NCBI GenBank assembly: GCA_000721275.1
Contig: JOFO01000001.1
Coordinates: forward strand, 124,001 to 188,000
Reading direction: 5' to 3'
Source of the DNA: Microtetraspora glauca
Lineage (GTDB): Bacteria > Actinomycetota > Actinomycetes > Streptomycetales > Streptomycetaceae
DNA: 64,000 bases
Every line of letters begins with the position of its first letter. Position 1 is the stretch's first letter. Below, piece after piece: positions 34,367-44,003 of this stretch. The translations under genes were made by a program, and so were the position numbers. The notes beneath the pieces are model-generated. The model saw only the letters and a program-made list of their open reading frames with translations. It was not told the DNA's origin and searched no databases.

Positions 34367-35095
34367 ATGAGTGACAGCAGCCTGCGTGTGGTCTGGGTCT
34401 ACCCCGACCTGCTCAGCACCTACGGCGACCAGGGCAACGTCCTCGTCGTCGAGCGCCGCGCCCGCCAGCGCGGCCTGCACGTCGAGCGCGTCGACGTCCG
34501 CAGCGACCAGCCGGTCCCGACCTCGGGCGACATCTACCTGATCGGCGGCGGCGAGGACCGGCCGCAGCGGCTCGCGGCCGAGCGGCTGCGCCGGGACGGC
34601 GGCCTCTCCCGGGCCGCCTCCAACGGCGCGATCATCTTCTCGGTCTGCGCCGGCTACCAGATCCTGGGCCACGAGTTCATCAACGACCTCGGGGCGCGCG
34701 AGCCCGGCCTCGGCCTGCTCGACGTGACCACGGTCCGCGGCGAGGGCGCCCGCTGCGTCGGCGACGTGCTCGCCGACATCGACCCGCAGCTGGGCCTCCC
34801 TCAGCTGACCGGCTTCGAGAACCACCAGGGCATCACCCACCTCGGCCCGACGGCCCGCCCCTTCGCGCGGACCGTCTTCGGCAACGGCAACGGCACCGGC
34901 GACGGCACCGAGGGCGCGTACAACGACACCGTCTTCGGCACCTACATGCACGGTCCCGTGATGGCCCGCAACCCGCAGATCGCGGACCTGCTGCTGAAGC
35001 TGGCCCTCGACGTCAACGCGCTGCCGCCGACCGACGACCGGTGGTACGAGGCGCTGCGCGCCGAGCGCATCGCCGCCGCCACGCAGCCCGCCTGA
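34367..35095 (+). CDS. gatD: Lipid II isoglutaminyl synthase, glutaminase subunit
   Basis: A 242-residue class I glutamine amidotransferase of the CobB/CobQ-like group, supplying ammonia to MurT. The nucleophile is Cys94 in VCAGYQIL; the catalytic His is in TYMHGPV. Glu/Gly-rich oxyanion residues precede it (LIGGGEDRPQ). The ATG follows AGAAGGAGTGG, which sets the start rather than an in-frame upstream ATG inside the murT end. It is coexpressed with murT. Confidence 0.95.
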   Translation: MSDSSLRVVWVYPDLLSTYGDQGNVLVVERRARQRGLHVERVDVRSDQPVPTSGDIYLIGGGEDRPQRLAAERLRRDGGLSRAASNGAIIFSVCAGYQILGHEFINDLGAREPGLGLLDVTTVRGEGARCVGDVLADIDPQLGLPQLTGFENHQGITHLGPTARPFARTVFGNGNGTGDGTEGAYNDTVFGTYMHGPVMARNPQIADLLLKLALDVNALPPTDDRWYEALRAERIAAATQPA

Positions 35096-35145
35096 CGGGA
35101 CGCCAGAAGGCCCTCGGACCTGCACTTCTGAGCGGCCTAGCGCAC

Positions 35146-35176
35146 ATTGGATTCGTAAGTAAATACGGTGTCCAAT
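35146..35176. promoter_or_regulatory. Interrupted palindrome upstream of pfkA
   Basis: ATTGGA and TCCAAT frame an inner CGTA/TACG pair with 2, 6 and 3 spacer bases, making a 31-base interrupted palindrome in an AT-rich patch that contrasts with its surroundings. It ends 107 bases before the pfkA ATG and is a good candidate operator. No regulator gene is adjacent. Confidence 0.45.
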
Positions 35177-35283
35177 CTGCGGACATCCGGTTCGGCCCCG
35201 CCACCCGGCAACGATAGGGTGGCGGGGATCCAGCCGGACGACGTGGTCCGGGAGTCGGCCCACGTTGCAAAGGTTTTTGGGCT

Positions 35284-36312
35284 ATGCGCATTGGTGTGCT
35301 CACCTCCGGCGGAGACTGCCCCGGTCTGAACGCCGTCATCCGCTCCGTCGTGCACCGGGCCGTCGTCGACCACGGTGACGAGGTCATCGGCTTCCTCGAC
35401 GGGTGGAAGGGCCTCCTGGAGGGCGACTACCGCAAGCTCGACCTCGACGCCGTCGGCGGCATCCTCGCCCGCGGCGGCACCATCCTCGGCTCCTCCCGCG
35501 TCCAGCCCGCGCACCTCGTCGACGGCGTGGAGCGGGCCCGCGGCCACGTCGCCGACCTCGGCCTCGACGCGATCATCCCGATCGGCGGCGAGGGCACCCT
35601 CAAGGCCGCCCACCTCCTCTCCGAGGCGGGCCTGCCCATCGTCGGCGTCCCGAAGACCATCGACAACGACATCGCGTCGACCGACGTCACCTTCGGCTTC
35701 GACACCGCCGTCACCGTCGCCACCGAGGCCCTCGACCGGCTGAAGACCACCGCCGAGTCCCACCAGCGCGTCCTCGTCGTCGAGGTCATGGGCCGTCACA
35801 CCGGCTGGATAGCCCTCCACTCGGGCATGGCCGCCGGCGCCCACGCCGTCGTCGTCCCGGAGCGCCCCTTCGACATCGACGAGCTGACCGCCCGGGTCGG
35901 CGCCCGCTTCGAGGACGGCAAGCGGTTCGCGATCGTCGTCGTCGCCGAGGGCGCCAAGCCGCGCGAGGGCTCCTCCATGGACTTCAAGACCGCCGGCACC
36001 GACATCTACGGCCACGAGCGCTTCACCGGCGTCGCCAACCAGCTCTCCGTCGAGCTGGAGCGCCGCCTCGGCAAGGAGGCCCGCCCGGTCATCCTCGGCC
36101 ACGTCCAGCGCGGCGGCACCCCCACCGCGTACGACCGCGTCCTCGCCACCCGCTTCGGCTGGCACGCGGTCGAGGCCGCGCACCGCGGCGAGTTCGGCAT
36201 GCTGACCTCGCTGCGCGGCACCGACATCGTGATGGTGCCGCTGGCCGACGCCGTGCAGACGCTGAAGACGGTCCCCGAGGACCGCTACACCGAGGCCGAG
36301 TGCGTGCTCTGA
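35284..36312 (+). CDS. pfkA: 6-phosphofructokinase
   Basis: A 342-residue glycolytic enzyme phosphorylating fructose 6-phosphate. GGDCPGLN (9-16) binds the phosphoryl donor. Residue 104 is Gly (GGEGT, 101-105), while residue 124 is Lys in PKTIDND. Gly104 favours ATP; Lys124 is the PPi-type residue. This hybrid pattern matches the Streptomyces coelicolor ATP-dependent enzyme type, so ATP use is expected. The 188-base upstream gap holds a long palindrome. S. coelicolor has three pfk genes; which orthologue this is cannot be proven here. Confidence 0.94.
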   Translation: MRIGVLTSGGDCPGLNAVIRSVVHRAVVDHGDEVIGFLDGWKGLLEGDYRKLDLDAVGGILARGGTILGSSRVQPAHLVDGVERARGHVADLGLDAIIPIGGEGTLKAAHLLSEAGLPIVGVPKTIDNDIASTDVTFGFDTAVTVATEALDRLKTTAESHQRVLVVEVMGRHTGWIALHSGMAAGAHAVVVPERPFDIDELTARVGARFEDGKRFAIVVVAEGAKPREGSSMDFKTAGTDIYGHERFTGVANQLSVELERRLGKEARPVILGHVQRGGTPTAYDRVLATRFGWHAVEAAHRGEFGMLTSLRGTDIVMVPLADAVQTLKTVPEDRYTEAECVL

Positions 36313-36332
36313 GCGGCCCCCCGCCGCACACC

Positions 36333-36362
36333 CGCCCCCGGTCGCGAGCGCGGCCGGGGGCG
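36333..36362. terminator. Hairpin terminator after pfkA
   Basis: A 9-bp GC stem (36333-36341 with 36354-36362) with a 12-base loop is followed by GTTCT, 20 bases past the pfkA stop. Confidence 0.7.
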
Positions 36363-36429
36363 GTTCTAGTCTGGTGCGGACAACAAGCGCGAAACGGGCT
36401 CGGCGCGCAATGGGCTCCAGGAGTAAGCG

Positions 36430-37377
36430 ATGGATCACAGCGGGCACGGCATGACCACGGACCTGCCGCCGTTCACGCTGGGGCGGGGCCTGGAGTTCTC
36501 TCCCGACCTCTTCTTCCTGATCGGCTGCCTCGCGGCGCTCGGTCTGTACGGGTGGGGCGTCGCCCGGCTCCGCAGGCGCGGTGACGCCTGGCCGGTCGGC
36601 CGGACCGTGCTGTTCACGGCGGGCGTGCTGAGCATCGCCCTGGTGATGTGCACCAAGCTGAACGACTACGGCATGGTCATGTTCAGCGTGCACATGGTGC
36701 AGCACATGATGATCTCCATGGTCTCGCCGATCCTGCTGCTGCTCGGCGCGCCGGTGACGCTGGCGCTGCGCGCGCTGCCGGTCGCCGGACGCGGCTCGCT
36801 CGGTCCGCGCGAGCTGCTGCTGAAGCTGCTGCACAGCCGGTACATGCGGGTCATCACGCACCCCGTGTTCACCATCAGCATGTTCATCGCCAGCCTCTAC
36901 GGCCTCTACTTCACCCCGCTCTTCGACACCCTGATGGGGTCGACGGCCGGGCACATCGGGATGATGGTCCACTTCCTCGCAGTGGGCCTGGTCTTCTTCT
37001 GGCCGATCATGGGCGTCGACCCCGGCCCGCACCGCCCCGGGTACGTGATGCGGATGCTGGAGCTGTTCGCCGGCATGCCGTTCCACGCCTTCTTCGGCAT
37101 CGCGATGATGATGGCGAGCCAGCCGATGGTGAAGGCGTACGCGAACCCGCCCGCCTCGCTCGGCATCGACGCGCTCGCCGACCAGAACGCGGCGGGCGGC
37201 ATCGCCTGGGCGTTCAGCGAGATCCCGTCGGTGCTGGTGCTGATCGCGCTGGTCTACCAGTGGTACCACTCCGAGCAGCGGCAGGCGGTCCGCAAGGACC
37301 GGCAGGCCGACCGGGACGGCGACAAGGAGCTGGCGGAGTACAACGCGTACCTGGCGTCGCTGCAGGCGCGCCGCTGA
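36430..37377 (+). CDS. Cytochrome c oxidase assembly protein, CtaG family
   Basis: A 315-residue membrane protein with about seven transmembrane helices, of the caa3-type CtaG family that helps insert copper or assemble the terminal oxidase. The family signature of clustered His and Met is seen at MDHSGHGM (N-terminus) and in HMVQHMMISM within the third helix, both fitting copper handling. AGGAG precedes the ATG. Its last codons are part of a 25-base tandem duplication. Confidence 0.88.
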   Translation: MDHSGHGMTTDLPPFTLGRGLEFSPDLFFLIGCLAALGLYGWGVARLRRRGDAWPVGRTVLFTAGVLSIALVMCTKLNDYGMVMFSVHMVQHMMISMVSPILLLLGAPVTLALRALPVAGRGSLGPRELLLKLLHSRYMRVITHPVFTISMFIASLYGLYFTPLFDTLMGSTAGHIGMMVHFLAVGLVFFWPIMGVDPGPHRPGYVMRMLELFAGMPFHAFFGIAMMMASQPMVKAYANPPASLGIDALADQNAAGGIAWAFSEIPSVLVLIALVYQWYHSEQRQAVRKDRQADRDGDKELAEYNAYLASLQARR

Positions 37378-37411
37378 GCCTTCGCCGCAGGCGCGCCGCT
37401 GAGCCGTCGCC
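37362..37411. repeat. 25-bp tandem duplication across the ctaG-like stop codon
   Basis: Positions 37362-37386 and 37387-37411 are head-to-tail copies with one difference. The first copy includes the stop codon of the CtaG-like gene; the second is untranslated. Confidence 0.85.
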
Positions 37412-37428
37412 TGTTTCGTGAGTTCCGC

Positions 37429-37465
37429 CGGGGCCCCCGGGACCGATCGTGTCCCGGGGGCCCCG
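37429..37465. terminator. Perfect hairpin after the CtaG-like gene
   Basis: A 15-bp perfect GC-rich stem with loop CGATCGT lies about 50 bases past the stop. Confidence 0.75.
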
Positions 37466-37601
37466 TGGCGTCCGGGAGGGCTCCGAGGGGCGTCCGGCGC
37501 ACGCCGGTGTGTCCGGGGAGTAGCGCGCGCCCCCCGTCTGGCGTCACGATGGCAGGGAGACTTCCCCGGCCACGGGCCGCTGTCGGGAGGAGGGCGGGCG
37601 G

Positions 37602-37820
37602 ATGTCCGGTTCCACGAAGGCGATGACGATCGTCACGTGCGCCGCGCTGGTGCTGATCACCGCGTACACGGTGGCGCTCGGCAGCAGTGGCTGGCTCTGG
37701 TTCGGCTGGATCGTGCTGGGCGTGGCGACGATCGGGATGGCCGCGGCGGACAGCACGGACGCGCCGGCCGCGCCGCGCGCGCGGCGGGCGGGCGGCGGCA
37801 CGGGGCCCACGGGTCGCTGA
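37602..37820 (+). CDS. Small two-helix membrane protein
   Basis: A 72-residue protein with two hydrophobic segments (about 7-25 and 29-48) and a basic Pro/Arg/Gly-rich tail. No function is known. A ribosome site GGAGGAGGGCGGG lies upstream of the ATG. Coding bias supports it as real. It stands between a terminator and the convergent PRC-barrel gene and is probably monocistronic. Confidence 0.65.
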   Translation: MSGSTKAMTIVTCAALVLITAYTVALGSSGWLWFGWIVLGVATIGMAAADSTDAPAAPRARRAGGGTGPTGR

Positions 37821-37839
37821 CGCGCCGCCGGCGGCCGGC

Positions 37840-38190
37840 TCACATGTGCCGGTTCGCGTAGTACTGCTCGACGAGGCGGATGAACGTCACGTCGCGCTCG
37901 TCCTGGCCGGACTCGAAGTCGGGTGACTCGCGGACGTGCGCCTTCGCGCAGCTCACATGGACGGTCTCGTGCTCCCGGTCCACCCGGTCGACGAGGCCGG
38001 CGGGCAGGACCACCTTGTGGCCGAGGATCCACGGCCCGGTGTCCACGACCAGATAGGCGCGGTCGACGTCCTCGGTGTGCCGGTCGACCTTGCCGATGCC
38101 GCCGTCGGTGGCCTCCACCGCGTAGCCGATCAGCGTGTCGCCCGGCACGTGGCCGGAGGACTCGGGGTAGCCCCAGAGGCCGGTGTTCAT
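37840..38190 (-). CDS. PRC-barrel domain protein
   Basis: A 116-residue protein carrying one PRC-barrel domain (about residues 15-85: DTLIGYAVEATDGGIGKVD, then a conserved hydrophobic strand and a PAGLVDRVD segment). Such domains occur in photosynthetic reaction centre H subunits, RimM and many stress-related small proteins. The C-terminus (about 90-116) is acidic with a Tyr-Tyr-Ala-Asn end. The role is unknown; Streptomyces members are often stress-induced, which is only a family tendency. Confidence 0.8.
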   Translation of the reverse strand: MNTGLWGYPESSGHVPGDTLIGYAVEATDGGIGKVDRHTEDVDRAYLVVDTGPWILGHKVVLPAGLVDRVDREHETVHVSCAKAHVRESPDFESGQDERDVTFIRLVEQYYANRHM

Positions 38191-38291
38191 GGCGTGCCTC
38201 CTCCCCGGTGCGGGGTCTGTCCGGCGTCTGCCCGGTGGGACGCGGGGCATCCGCGGGTTCATCGAGGGGCAGATCGCCGGCAGGGCCCGGC

Positions 38292-39287
38292 TCAGCGCGG
38301 CGCGAGGACGAACCAGACCTGGCCGGGGGCGAAGGCGAGCGGGTCGCCGCCGGGGGTGGTGAAGGCGGTGCCGCCGGCCGGGTCGGGACGGGACCAGCGG
38401 GCCTCGTACGCCCGGCCGTCGCGCAGCACCGTCGCCGTGCCGGAGCCGGTGGTCTCGGTGTACGGCGAGACGGCGCCGGTCGCGTCGCGGAACGCGGAGG
38501 GGCGGACGGTCACCCGCTGGACGACGACGGTGGCGGGCGCGAGCGGACCCGTGTCGGTGGTGGTCATGGCGCGGCCGTCGAGCGCGACGCGCCAGGCCCG
38601 GTCGGCGGCGGACCAGGTGAAGGTGTAGCGGGCGGCCGGGAAGCGGACGGTCTCGGTCGTCGTCGCGGCGCCGCCGGGGGGCGCGGGGCCGAAGCGGAGC
38701 CCGACGGGCCGCGCGTCGGAGGCGTCCGGGGCGGCGTCGAGGGCGTGCGCGGGGCGTACGTAGAGGTTGTGCGGGGCCGGGCGGTCCGGGGAGCGCCGGA
38801 ACGCCGCGGGCGCGTTCGCCTCGGTGACGAGGTCGAGCGGCGCGGCGCCGAGGAGCGGGTTCAGCTTGGTCTGCGCGCCGGAGTAGGCGAGGGCGGGGCG
38901 GCCGAAGGGGCGCAGCAGGGAGATGTCGGACTCGCGGGCGCTGCGGACGGGGCCGACGCGGTCGGGGAGGCGGGAGGAGTAGACGGCGAGCAGGCGGGTG
39001 ACGCCGCCTTCGACCTGTTCGACGTAGACGAGGTCGGCGGCGCCGAGGCCGGTCTGGGGGCGGGCCGCGGCGACGTTGTCGATCTTGACGGCGAGGACGG
39101 GGCCGGTGCGGGCGGGCAGGCCGGTGAAGGGCGAGACGCCGGCGGGGGCGGTGGCGGACGGGCGCGTCGGCGTGGGCGGGTCGGGCGAGGCAGCGCCGGA
39201 GCAGCCGTAGAGGCCGGCCGCGGTCACCGCGCAGAGCAGCGCGGCGAGCCCGCGCCCGGGACGCCGGGGTCCGCGCGCGCCTGGCAT
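38292..39287 (-). CDS. DUF3048 (YerB-like) lipoprotein
   Basis: A 331-residue exported lipoprotein: Arg-rich start, hydrophobic stretch and lipobox LYGC with Cys29 as the lipidated residue. After a Thr/Pro-rich spacer the DUF3048 domain begins (SPFTGLP) and contains VKIDNVAAARPQ, VYVEQVEGGVTR and GPVRSARE blocks typical of the family. Bacillus YerB is a member of unknown activity. The ATG at 39287 was preferred to an upstream in-frame ATG because it leads directly into the signal peptide. Confidence 0.85.
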   Translation of the reverse strand: MPGARGPRRPGRGLAALLCAVTAAGLYGCSGAASPDPPTPTRPSATAPAGVSPFTGLPARTGPVLAVKIDNVAAARPQTGLGAADLVYVEQVEGGVTRLLAVYSSRLPDRVGPVRSARESDISLLRPFGRPALAYSGAQTKLNPLLGAAPLDLVTEANAPAAFRRSPDRPAPHNLYVRPAHALDAAPDASDARPVGLRFGPAPPGGAATTTETVRFPAARYTFTWSAADRAWRVALDGRAMTTTDTGPLAPATVVVQRVTVRPSAFRDATGAVSPYTETTGSGTATVLRDGRAYEARWSRPDPAGGTAFTTPGGDPLAFAPGQVWFVLAPR

Positions 39288-39381
39288 GTCGGCCTCCCGG
39301 TGGGATCGGGCCACTCCTCCCAGTGGACCACGGGCGGCGGGGGCGTTACAACGGGCGTGACGACGACGAACGGGGGTTCCG

Positions 39382-40062
39382 GTGTTCTACCGGCTGCTGA
39401 AGTACGTACTGCTCGGACCGCTGCTGAAACTGCTGTTCCGGCCGAGGGTGGAGGGGATCGAGCACATCCCCGAGGAGGGTGCGGCGATCGTCGCGGGCAA
39501 CCACCTGTCCTTCTCCGACCACTTCCTGATGCCCGCCGTGCTGGACCGGCGGATCACCTTCCTGGCGAAGCAGGAGTACTTCACCGGGCCGGGGCTGAAG
39601 GGGAGGCTGACGGCCGCGTTCTTCCGGGCGGCCGGGCAGATCCCGGTGGACCGCTCGGGGAAGGAGGCGGGGCAGGCCGCGATCCGGGAGGGGCTGGGGG
39701 TGCTGGCGCGGGGCGAGTTGCTGGGGATCTACCCGGAGGGCACCCGCTCGCACGACGGGCGGCTGTACAAGGGCAAGGCCGGGGTGGCGGTGATGGCGCT
39801 GACGGCGGGGGTGAAGGTGGTGCCGTGCGCGATGGTCGGCACCTTCGAGATCCAGCCGCCCGGGCGGGTGGTGCCCCGGATCCGGCGGGTGACCGTGCGG
39901 TTCGGGGAGCCGCTGGACTTCTCGCGGTTCGCGGGCTCGGCGGACGAGCGCGCGGTGGTGCGGGCGGTCACGGACGAGATCATGTACGCGATCATGCGGC
40001 TGTCGGGGCAGGAGTACGTGGACGAGTACGCGGCCGTGGTGAAGGCGGCGGGCGAGTCCTGA
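39382..40062 (+). CDS. 1-acylglycerol-3-phosphate O-acyltransferase-like (PlsC)
   Basis: A 226-residue membrane-associated acyltransferase that transfers an acyl chain to lysophosphatidic acid or a related lipid. The catalytic HxxxxD is His41-Asp46 in NHLSFSD, and the substrate motif is EGTR (119-122). The GTG start is preceded by GGGGGTTCC, a modest ribosome site. Streptomyces have several PlsC paralogues; the acceptor here cannot be fixed. It is monocistronic between a divergent gene and a terminator. Confidence 0.9.
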   Translation: MFYRLLKYVLLGPLLKLLFRPRVEGIEHIPEEGAAIVAGNHLSFSDHFLMPAVLDRRITFLAKQEYFTGPGLKGRLTAAFFRAAGQIPVDRSGKEAGQAAIREGLGVLARGELLGIYPEGTRSHDGRLYKGKAGVAVMALTAGVKVVPCAMVGTFEIQPPGRVVPRIRRVTVRFGEPLDFSRFAGSADERAVVRAVTDEIMYAIMRLSGQEYVDEYAAVVKAAGES

Positions 40063-40095
40063 GCCGGGCGCTCTTTCTCCGTGCGGGGGAACGGG

Positions 40096-40128
40096 CGGAG
40101 GGGCGGTCGTGGTGCGACCGCCCCTCCG
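40096..40128. terminator. Bidirectional hairpin between convergent genes
   Basis: A perfect 14-bp GC-rich stem with a TGGTG loop lies between the acyltransferase stop and the aminopeptidase stop. Confidence 0.8.
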
Positions 40129-40149
40129 TCGTTCACCGCTGCGCCGGGG

Positions 40150-41736
40150 TCACGGCGTCGGAGCGGCGTGCGGGGCGCACGTCTGGTCCGTGGCGTCGAG
40201 CCGGCCGGTCAGCAGGTAGTCCTCGACCTTGGTGTTGAGGCACGGGTTGACCAGGTTGGTGATGCCGTGGGAGCCGGCGTCGCGCTCGGTGACGAGGCGC
40301 GAGTTCTTGAACCGCTTGTGCAGTTCGAGGGCGCCCTCGTACGGGGTGGCGGCGTCGCGCTCGGCCTGGGTGATGAGCACGGGCGGCAGACCCTTGCCGG
40401 TCTTGACCTGCACCGGGCGCTGGCTCGGCACCTTCCAGGTGGCGCAGGGCAGGTTCATCCAGGCGTTGGACCAGGTCATGAACGGGTACTGCTCGTGGAG
40501 GCGGGAGTTGTCCCGGTCCCACTTCTTCCAGCTGGTCGGCCAGGGGGCGTCCGCGCACTCGACGGCCGTGTAGACGGCGTTGCCGTTCTCCGCGGCGATG
40601 TTGCCGGCGGTGTCGGTGAGGTCGGCGGCGGCGTTGTCGATCAGCGGCTGCGGGTCGCCGGCGGCGTACGCGCTCCACGCCTCGGCCACCGGGGCCCACA
40701 TGGAGTCGTAGTACGGGGCGCTCTGGAAGAAGCCGATGAGCTCGGCCGGGCCGACCTTGCCGCCGAGCGGCGCCTTCTTGGCGGCGGCGCGCAGGGTGTC
40801 CCACTGCTTGCGGACCTCGGCGAGGGTGTCGCCGAGGTGGTAGGTGGCGTCGTTCTGGGCGACCCAGGTCATCCAGTCGGTGAGCCGGCCCTCGAAGGCG
40901 ATGTCCTGGCCGAGGTTGGCCTCGTACCAGATGGAGCGGGTCGACGGGTTGACGACGCTGTCCAGGACCATGCGGCGGACGTGCGTCGGGAAGAGGGTGC
41001 CGTAGACGGCGCCGAGGTAGGTGCCGTACGAGACGCCGACGAAGTTGAGCTTCTTCTCGCCGAGGGCGGCGCGGACGACGTCGAGGTCGCGGGCGGTGTT
41101 CGGCGTCGTCATGTACGGGAGCATGTCGCCGCTCTTCTCGAAGCAGCCCTCCGCGTACTCGGCGGCGAGCTTGCGCTGCGCCAGCTTGTCGGCCTCGCTG
41201 TCGGGGACCGGGTCGAGCTTGGGGCCCTTGACGAACTCGGTCGGGTCGACGCAGGAGATCGGCGCGGACTTGCCGACGCCGCGCGGGTCGAAGCCGACGA
41301 AGTCGTACGCCTTGGCGGTGTTCGCCCAGATCTTGTTGTTCGTGGTGACCCGGCGCGGGAAGCGCAGGCCGGAGCCGCCGGGGCCGCCGGGGTTGTAGAG
41401 GAGCGCGCCCTGGCGCTCGGCCGGGGTGCCGGTGGCGGCGATCCGGTCGACGGCGATCTTGATCTTCTTGCCGTACGGCTTGGCGTAGTCGACGGGGACG
41501 GTGACCCAGCCGCACTGGATGGGCTTCTCCAGGCCCCAGTCGGCGGGACAGTCCTTCCAGTCGATGCCGGTGCGGGCCGCCTGGGCCGCGGCGACGGCGA
41601 CGCCGATCGCCTCGGCGTCGCGTCCGTGGCGCTCGCCGCTCTCGGCGTTCGCGGCCGGCGCCGCGAGCGCGCCCGCGACGAGCGTGGCGGCGACGAGCGT
41701 GCCGGCGGAGCCGAGCGCTGCCGTGCGTCGTCTCAC
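40150..41736 (-). CDS. Secreted tripeptidyl aminopeptidase (alpha/beta hydrolase)
   Basis: A 528-residue extracellular peptidase of the Streptomyces Tap/SlpD family (S33), releasing tripeptides from protein N-termini. The signal peptide spans about residues 1-32. The nucleophile is Ser236 in GVSYGT, the oxyanion region NPGGPGGSG lies near 116, and the catalytic His is in DAGSHG close to the C-terminus, after the C-terminal TAP-like domain. Paired cysteines are common in the family. The GTG start (41734-41736) follows GGGGGAGGACC; an upstream in-frame ATG would add 32 residues with no signal logic. Confidence 0.92.
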   Translation of the reverse strand: MRRRTAALGSAGTLVAATLVAGALAAPAANAESGERHGRDAEAIGVAVAAAQAARTGIDWKDCPADWGLEKPIQCGWVTVPVDYAKPYGKKIKIAVDRIAATGTPAERQGALLYNPGGPGGSGLRFPRRVTTNNKIWANTAKAYDFVGFDPRGVGKSAPISCVDPTEFVKGPKLDPVPDSEADKLAQRKLAAEYAEGCFEKSGDMLPYMTTPNTARDLDVVRAALGEKKLNFVGVSYGTYLGAVYGTLFPTHVRRMVLDSVVNPSTRSIWYEANLGQDIAFEGRLTDWMTWVAQNDATYHLGDTLAEVRKQWDTLRAAAKKAPLGGKVGPAELIGFFQSAPYYDSMWAPVAEAWSAYAAGDPQPLIDNAAADLTDTAGNIAAENGNAVYTAVECADAPWPTSWKKWDRDNSRLHEQYPFMTWSNAWMNLPCATWKVPSQRPVQVKTGKGLPPVLITQAERDAATPYEGALELHKRFKNSRLVTERDAGSHGITNLVNPCLNTKVEDYLLTGRLDATDQTCAPHAAPTP

Positions 41737-41875
41737 AGGTCCTCCCCCTGTAGGTGGTCGTCTGTCCGGGTGATCCTTTCGTCTGGGAGGCCGTCCCGAC
41801 AGCCCGCACACCTGTTTCTTTGCCGAACCCATAACCGGAGAGCGGAATCCGCTGAGCGGTGCGCCCGGACTCGGC

Positions 41876-42618
41876 TCAGCCGGCGGCGAGTTCGCCGAGC
41901 GCCGCGTCGAGGATCCGGCGCAGGGCGAGCGCGTCGGCGGCGACCGCGGTGACGAGCACGGCCGGGCCGGCCAGCGGGGTGAGCGCCGCGGTCTCGCCGA
42001 GCGGGCGGGCCGCCGGCGGCGCGTCGCCGTACGCCGGGTCGACGACGAGGAGCTGGCCGGTGGCCCGGTGCCCGGCGAGGACGGCGCCGCCGTCCCAGCC
42101 GCCAGGCGCGCCGGGGCCGTACGCGAGTTCCTGGTCGAGCAGCGGGCGGCCCGCGCGGCGGACGGTGAGGCGGGAGAACAGGGTGCCGGGCGGTTCGCCG
42201 TGCCGGCCCAGGACCTGCTCCTCGCGCAGGACCAGTCGCGCGGTGGGCGCCAGGTCGACGCCGGTGCGCACGCGCAGGTCGGAGCCGTGGGCGCTGACGA
42301 GCTGTTCGGGCAGCCAGCGCAGGGCGGCGTCCGCGCCGACCCGGAGCCGGAGCGCGTACGTGGCGGGGCCGGGCGCGCGGCCGGGCAGGGCGAGGGTGGC
42401 GGCGGCCGAGTCGACCAGCAGCCTGGCTCCGTCGCGTGCCTCCGTCTCGACGGCGAGCCGGTCGCCGCCGAGCGGCGCGCTCATCGCGCCGACGACCGTG
42501 ACCCGCGACCAGCCGGGGGCGGCGGCGCGGGTGCGGCGCAGGGCGAGCGGGCCGTCGCTCTCCAGGACCGGCAGGGAGCCGTCGGCCTCGGCGGTGATCC
42601 GGGCGGTGGCGCGCAGGC

Positions 42619-42622
<4 letters not shown>
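41876..42622 (-). CDS. ureD: Urease accessory protein UreD
   Basis: A 248-residue chaperone that binds apo-urease with UreF and UreG during nickel insertion. Family features include [17 protein letters not shown] near the middle and [18 protein letters not shown]. The sequence is Ala/Arg-rich, as in other actinobacterial UreD. Its start overlaps the ureG stop by 4 bases and it is the last gene of the operon. Confidence 0.92.
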
Positions 42623-43314
<692 letters not shown>

Positions 43315-43328
43315 GGGGAACTCCCGTG

Positions 43329-44003
43329 TTACGAGGCGAAGAGGCGGACGGGCCAGGCCGCGTGCTGCTCGGCGGTGATGTCGAGGAGCGGCGCGGAGGC
43401 GGCGGGCAGCGCGTCGACGCCCTCGCGGGCGGCGGCGACGGCCCGGCGCGCGACCTGGTCCGTCTCGGGTGCGAGCCGGGCGAGGACGCCGGTCGCCTGG
43501 TAGGGGTCGAGGCCGAGGAGGCGTACGGTCGCGGTCGCGGGACCGCCTACCGTCTCGTACGCGGCGCAGTGAGCGGCGTCCTCGGGCCCGAGTCCCGCCG
43601 CCCGGGCCGTGACGCCCAGGACGACGGGCTGGTGGGCGCCGCGCGGGAAGGCGGCGGCGAGCGCGTCGAGTTCGGGGCTCGGCCAGGCGGCGCGGGCGGC
43701 GCGCAGCAGCTGGCGGCCGAGCCGGCGGGCGGCGGCGCGCAGCGCGGGCGACGGGGTGCGGGCGTCGGCGGCGGCGTCGAGCTCGTACGGGTCGTGCCCG
43801 AGGGCCGCCGCGGCGGCGAGGCCCGCCGCGGTGAGGCCGGCGGTGTGCAGCCGCCCGCGGCAGAACGCCTCGAGTCCGGCGGCGTCGCGGATGCGTCCGG
43901 CCTTCACGGCGGCCTCGGCGCCGCCGGAGTGGGCGTGCCCGCCGGCCGGGAAGCGCCCGTCGGCGAGGACCAGGAGGGCGGTGCGGGTCGCGGTCGCGGT
44001 CAT
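43329..44003 (-). CDS. ureF: Urease accessory protein UreF
   Basis: A 224-residue helical chaperone that links UreD to UreG and regulates its GTPase. The N-terminal [16 protein letters not shown] motif is diagnostic. The start codon shares one base with the ureC stop (TGATG), indicating coupling. The expected dimerisation region near the C-terminus is present ([11 protein letters not shown]). Confidence 0.92.
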   Translation of the reverse strand: MTATATRTALLVLADGRFPAGGHAHSGGAEAAVKAGRIRDAAGLEAFCRGRLHTAGLTAAGLAAAAALGHDPYELDAAADARTPSPALRAAARRLGRQLLRAARAAWPSPELDALAAAFPRGAHQPVVLGVTARAAGLGPEDAAHCAAYETVGGPATATVRLLGLDPYQATGVLARLAPETDQVARRAVAAAREGVDALPAASAPLLDITAEQHAAWPVRLFAS

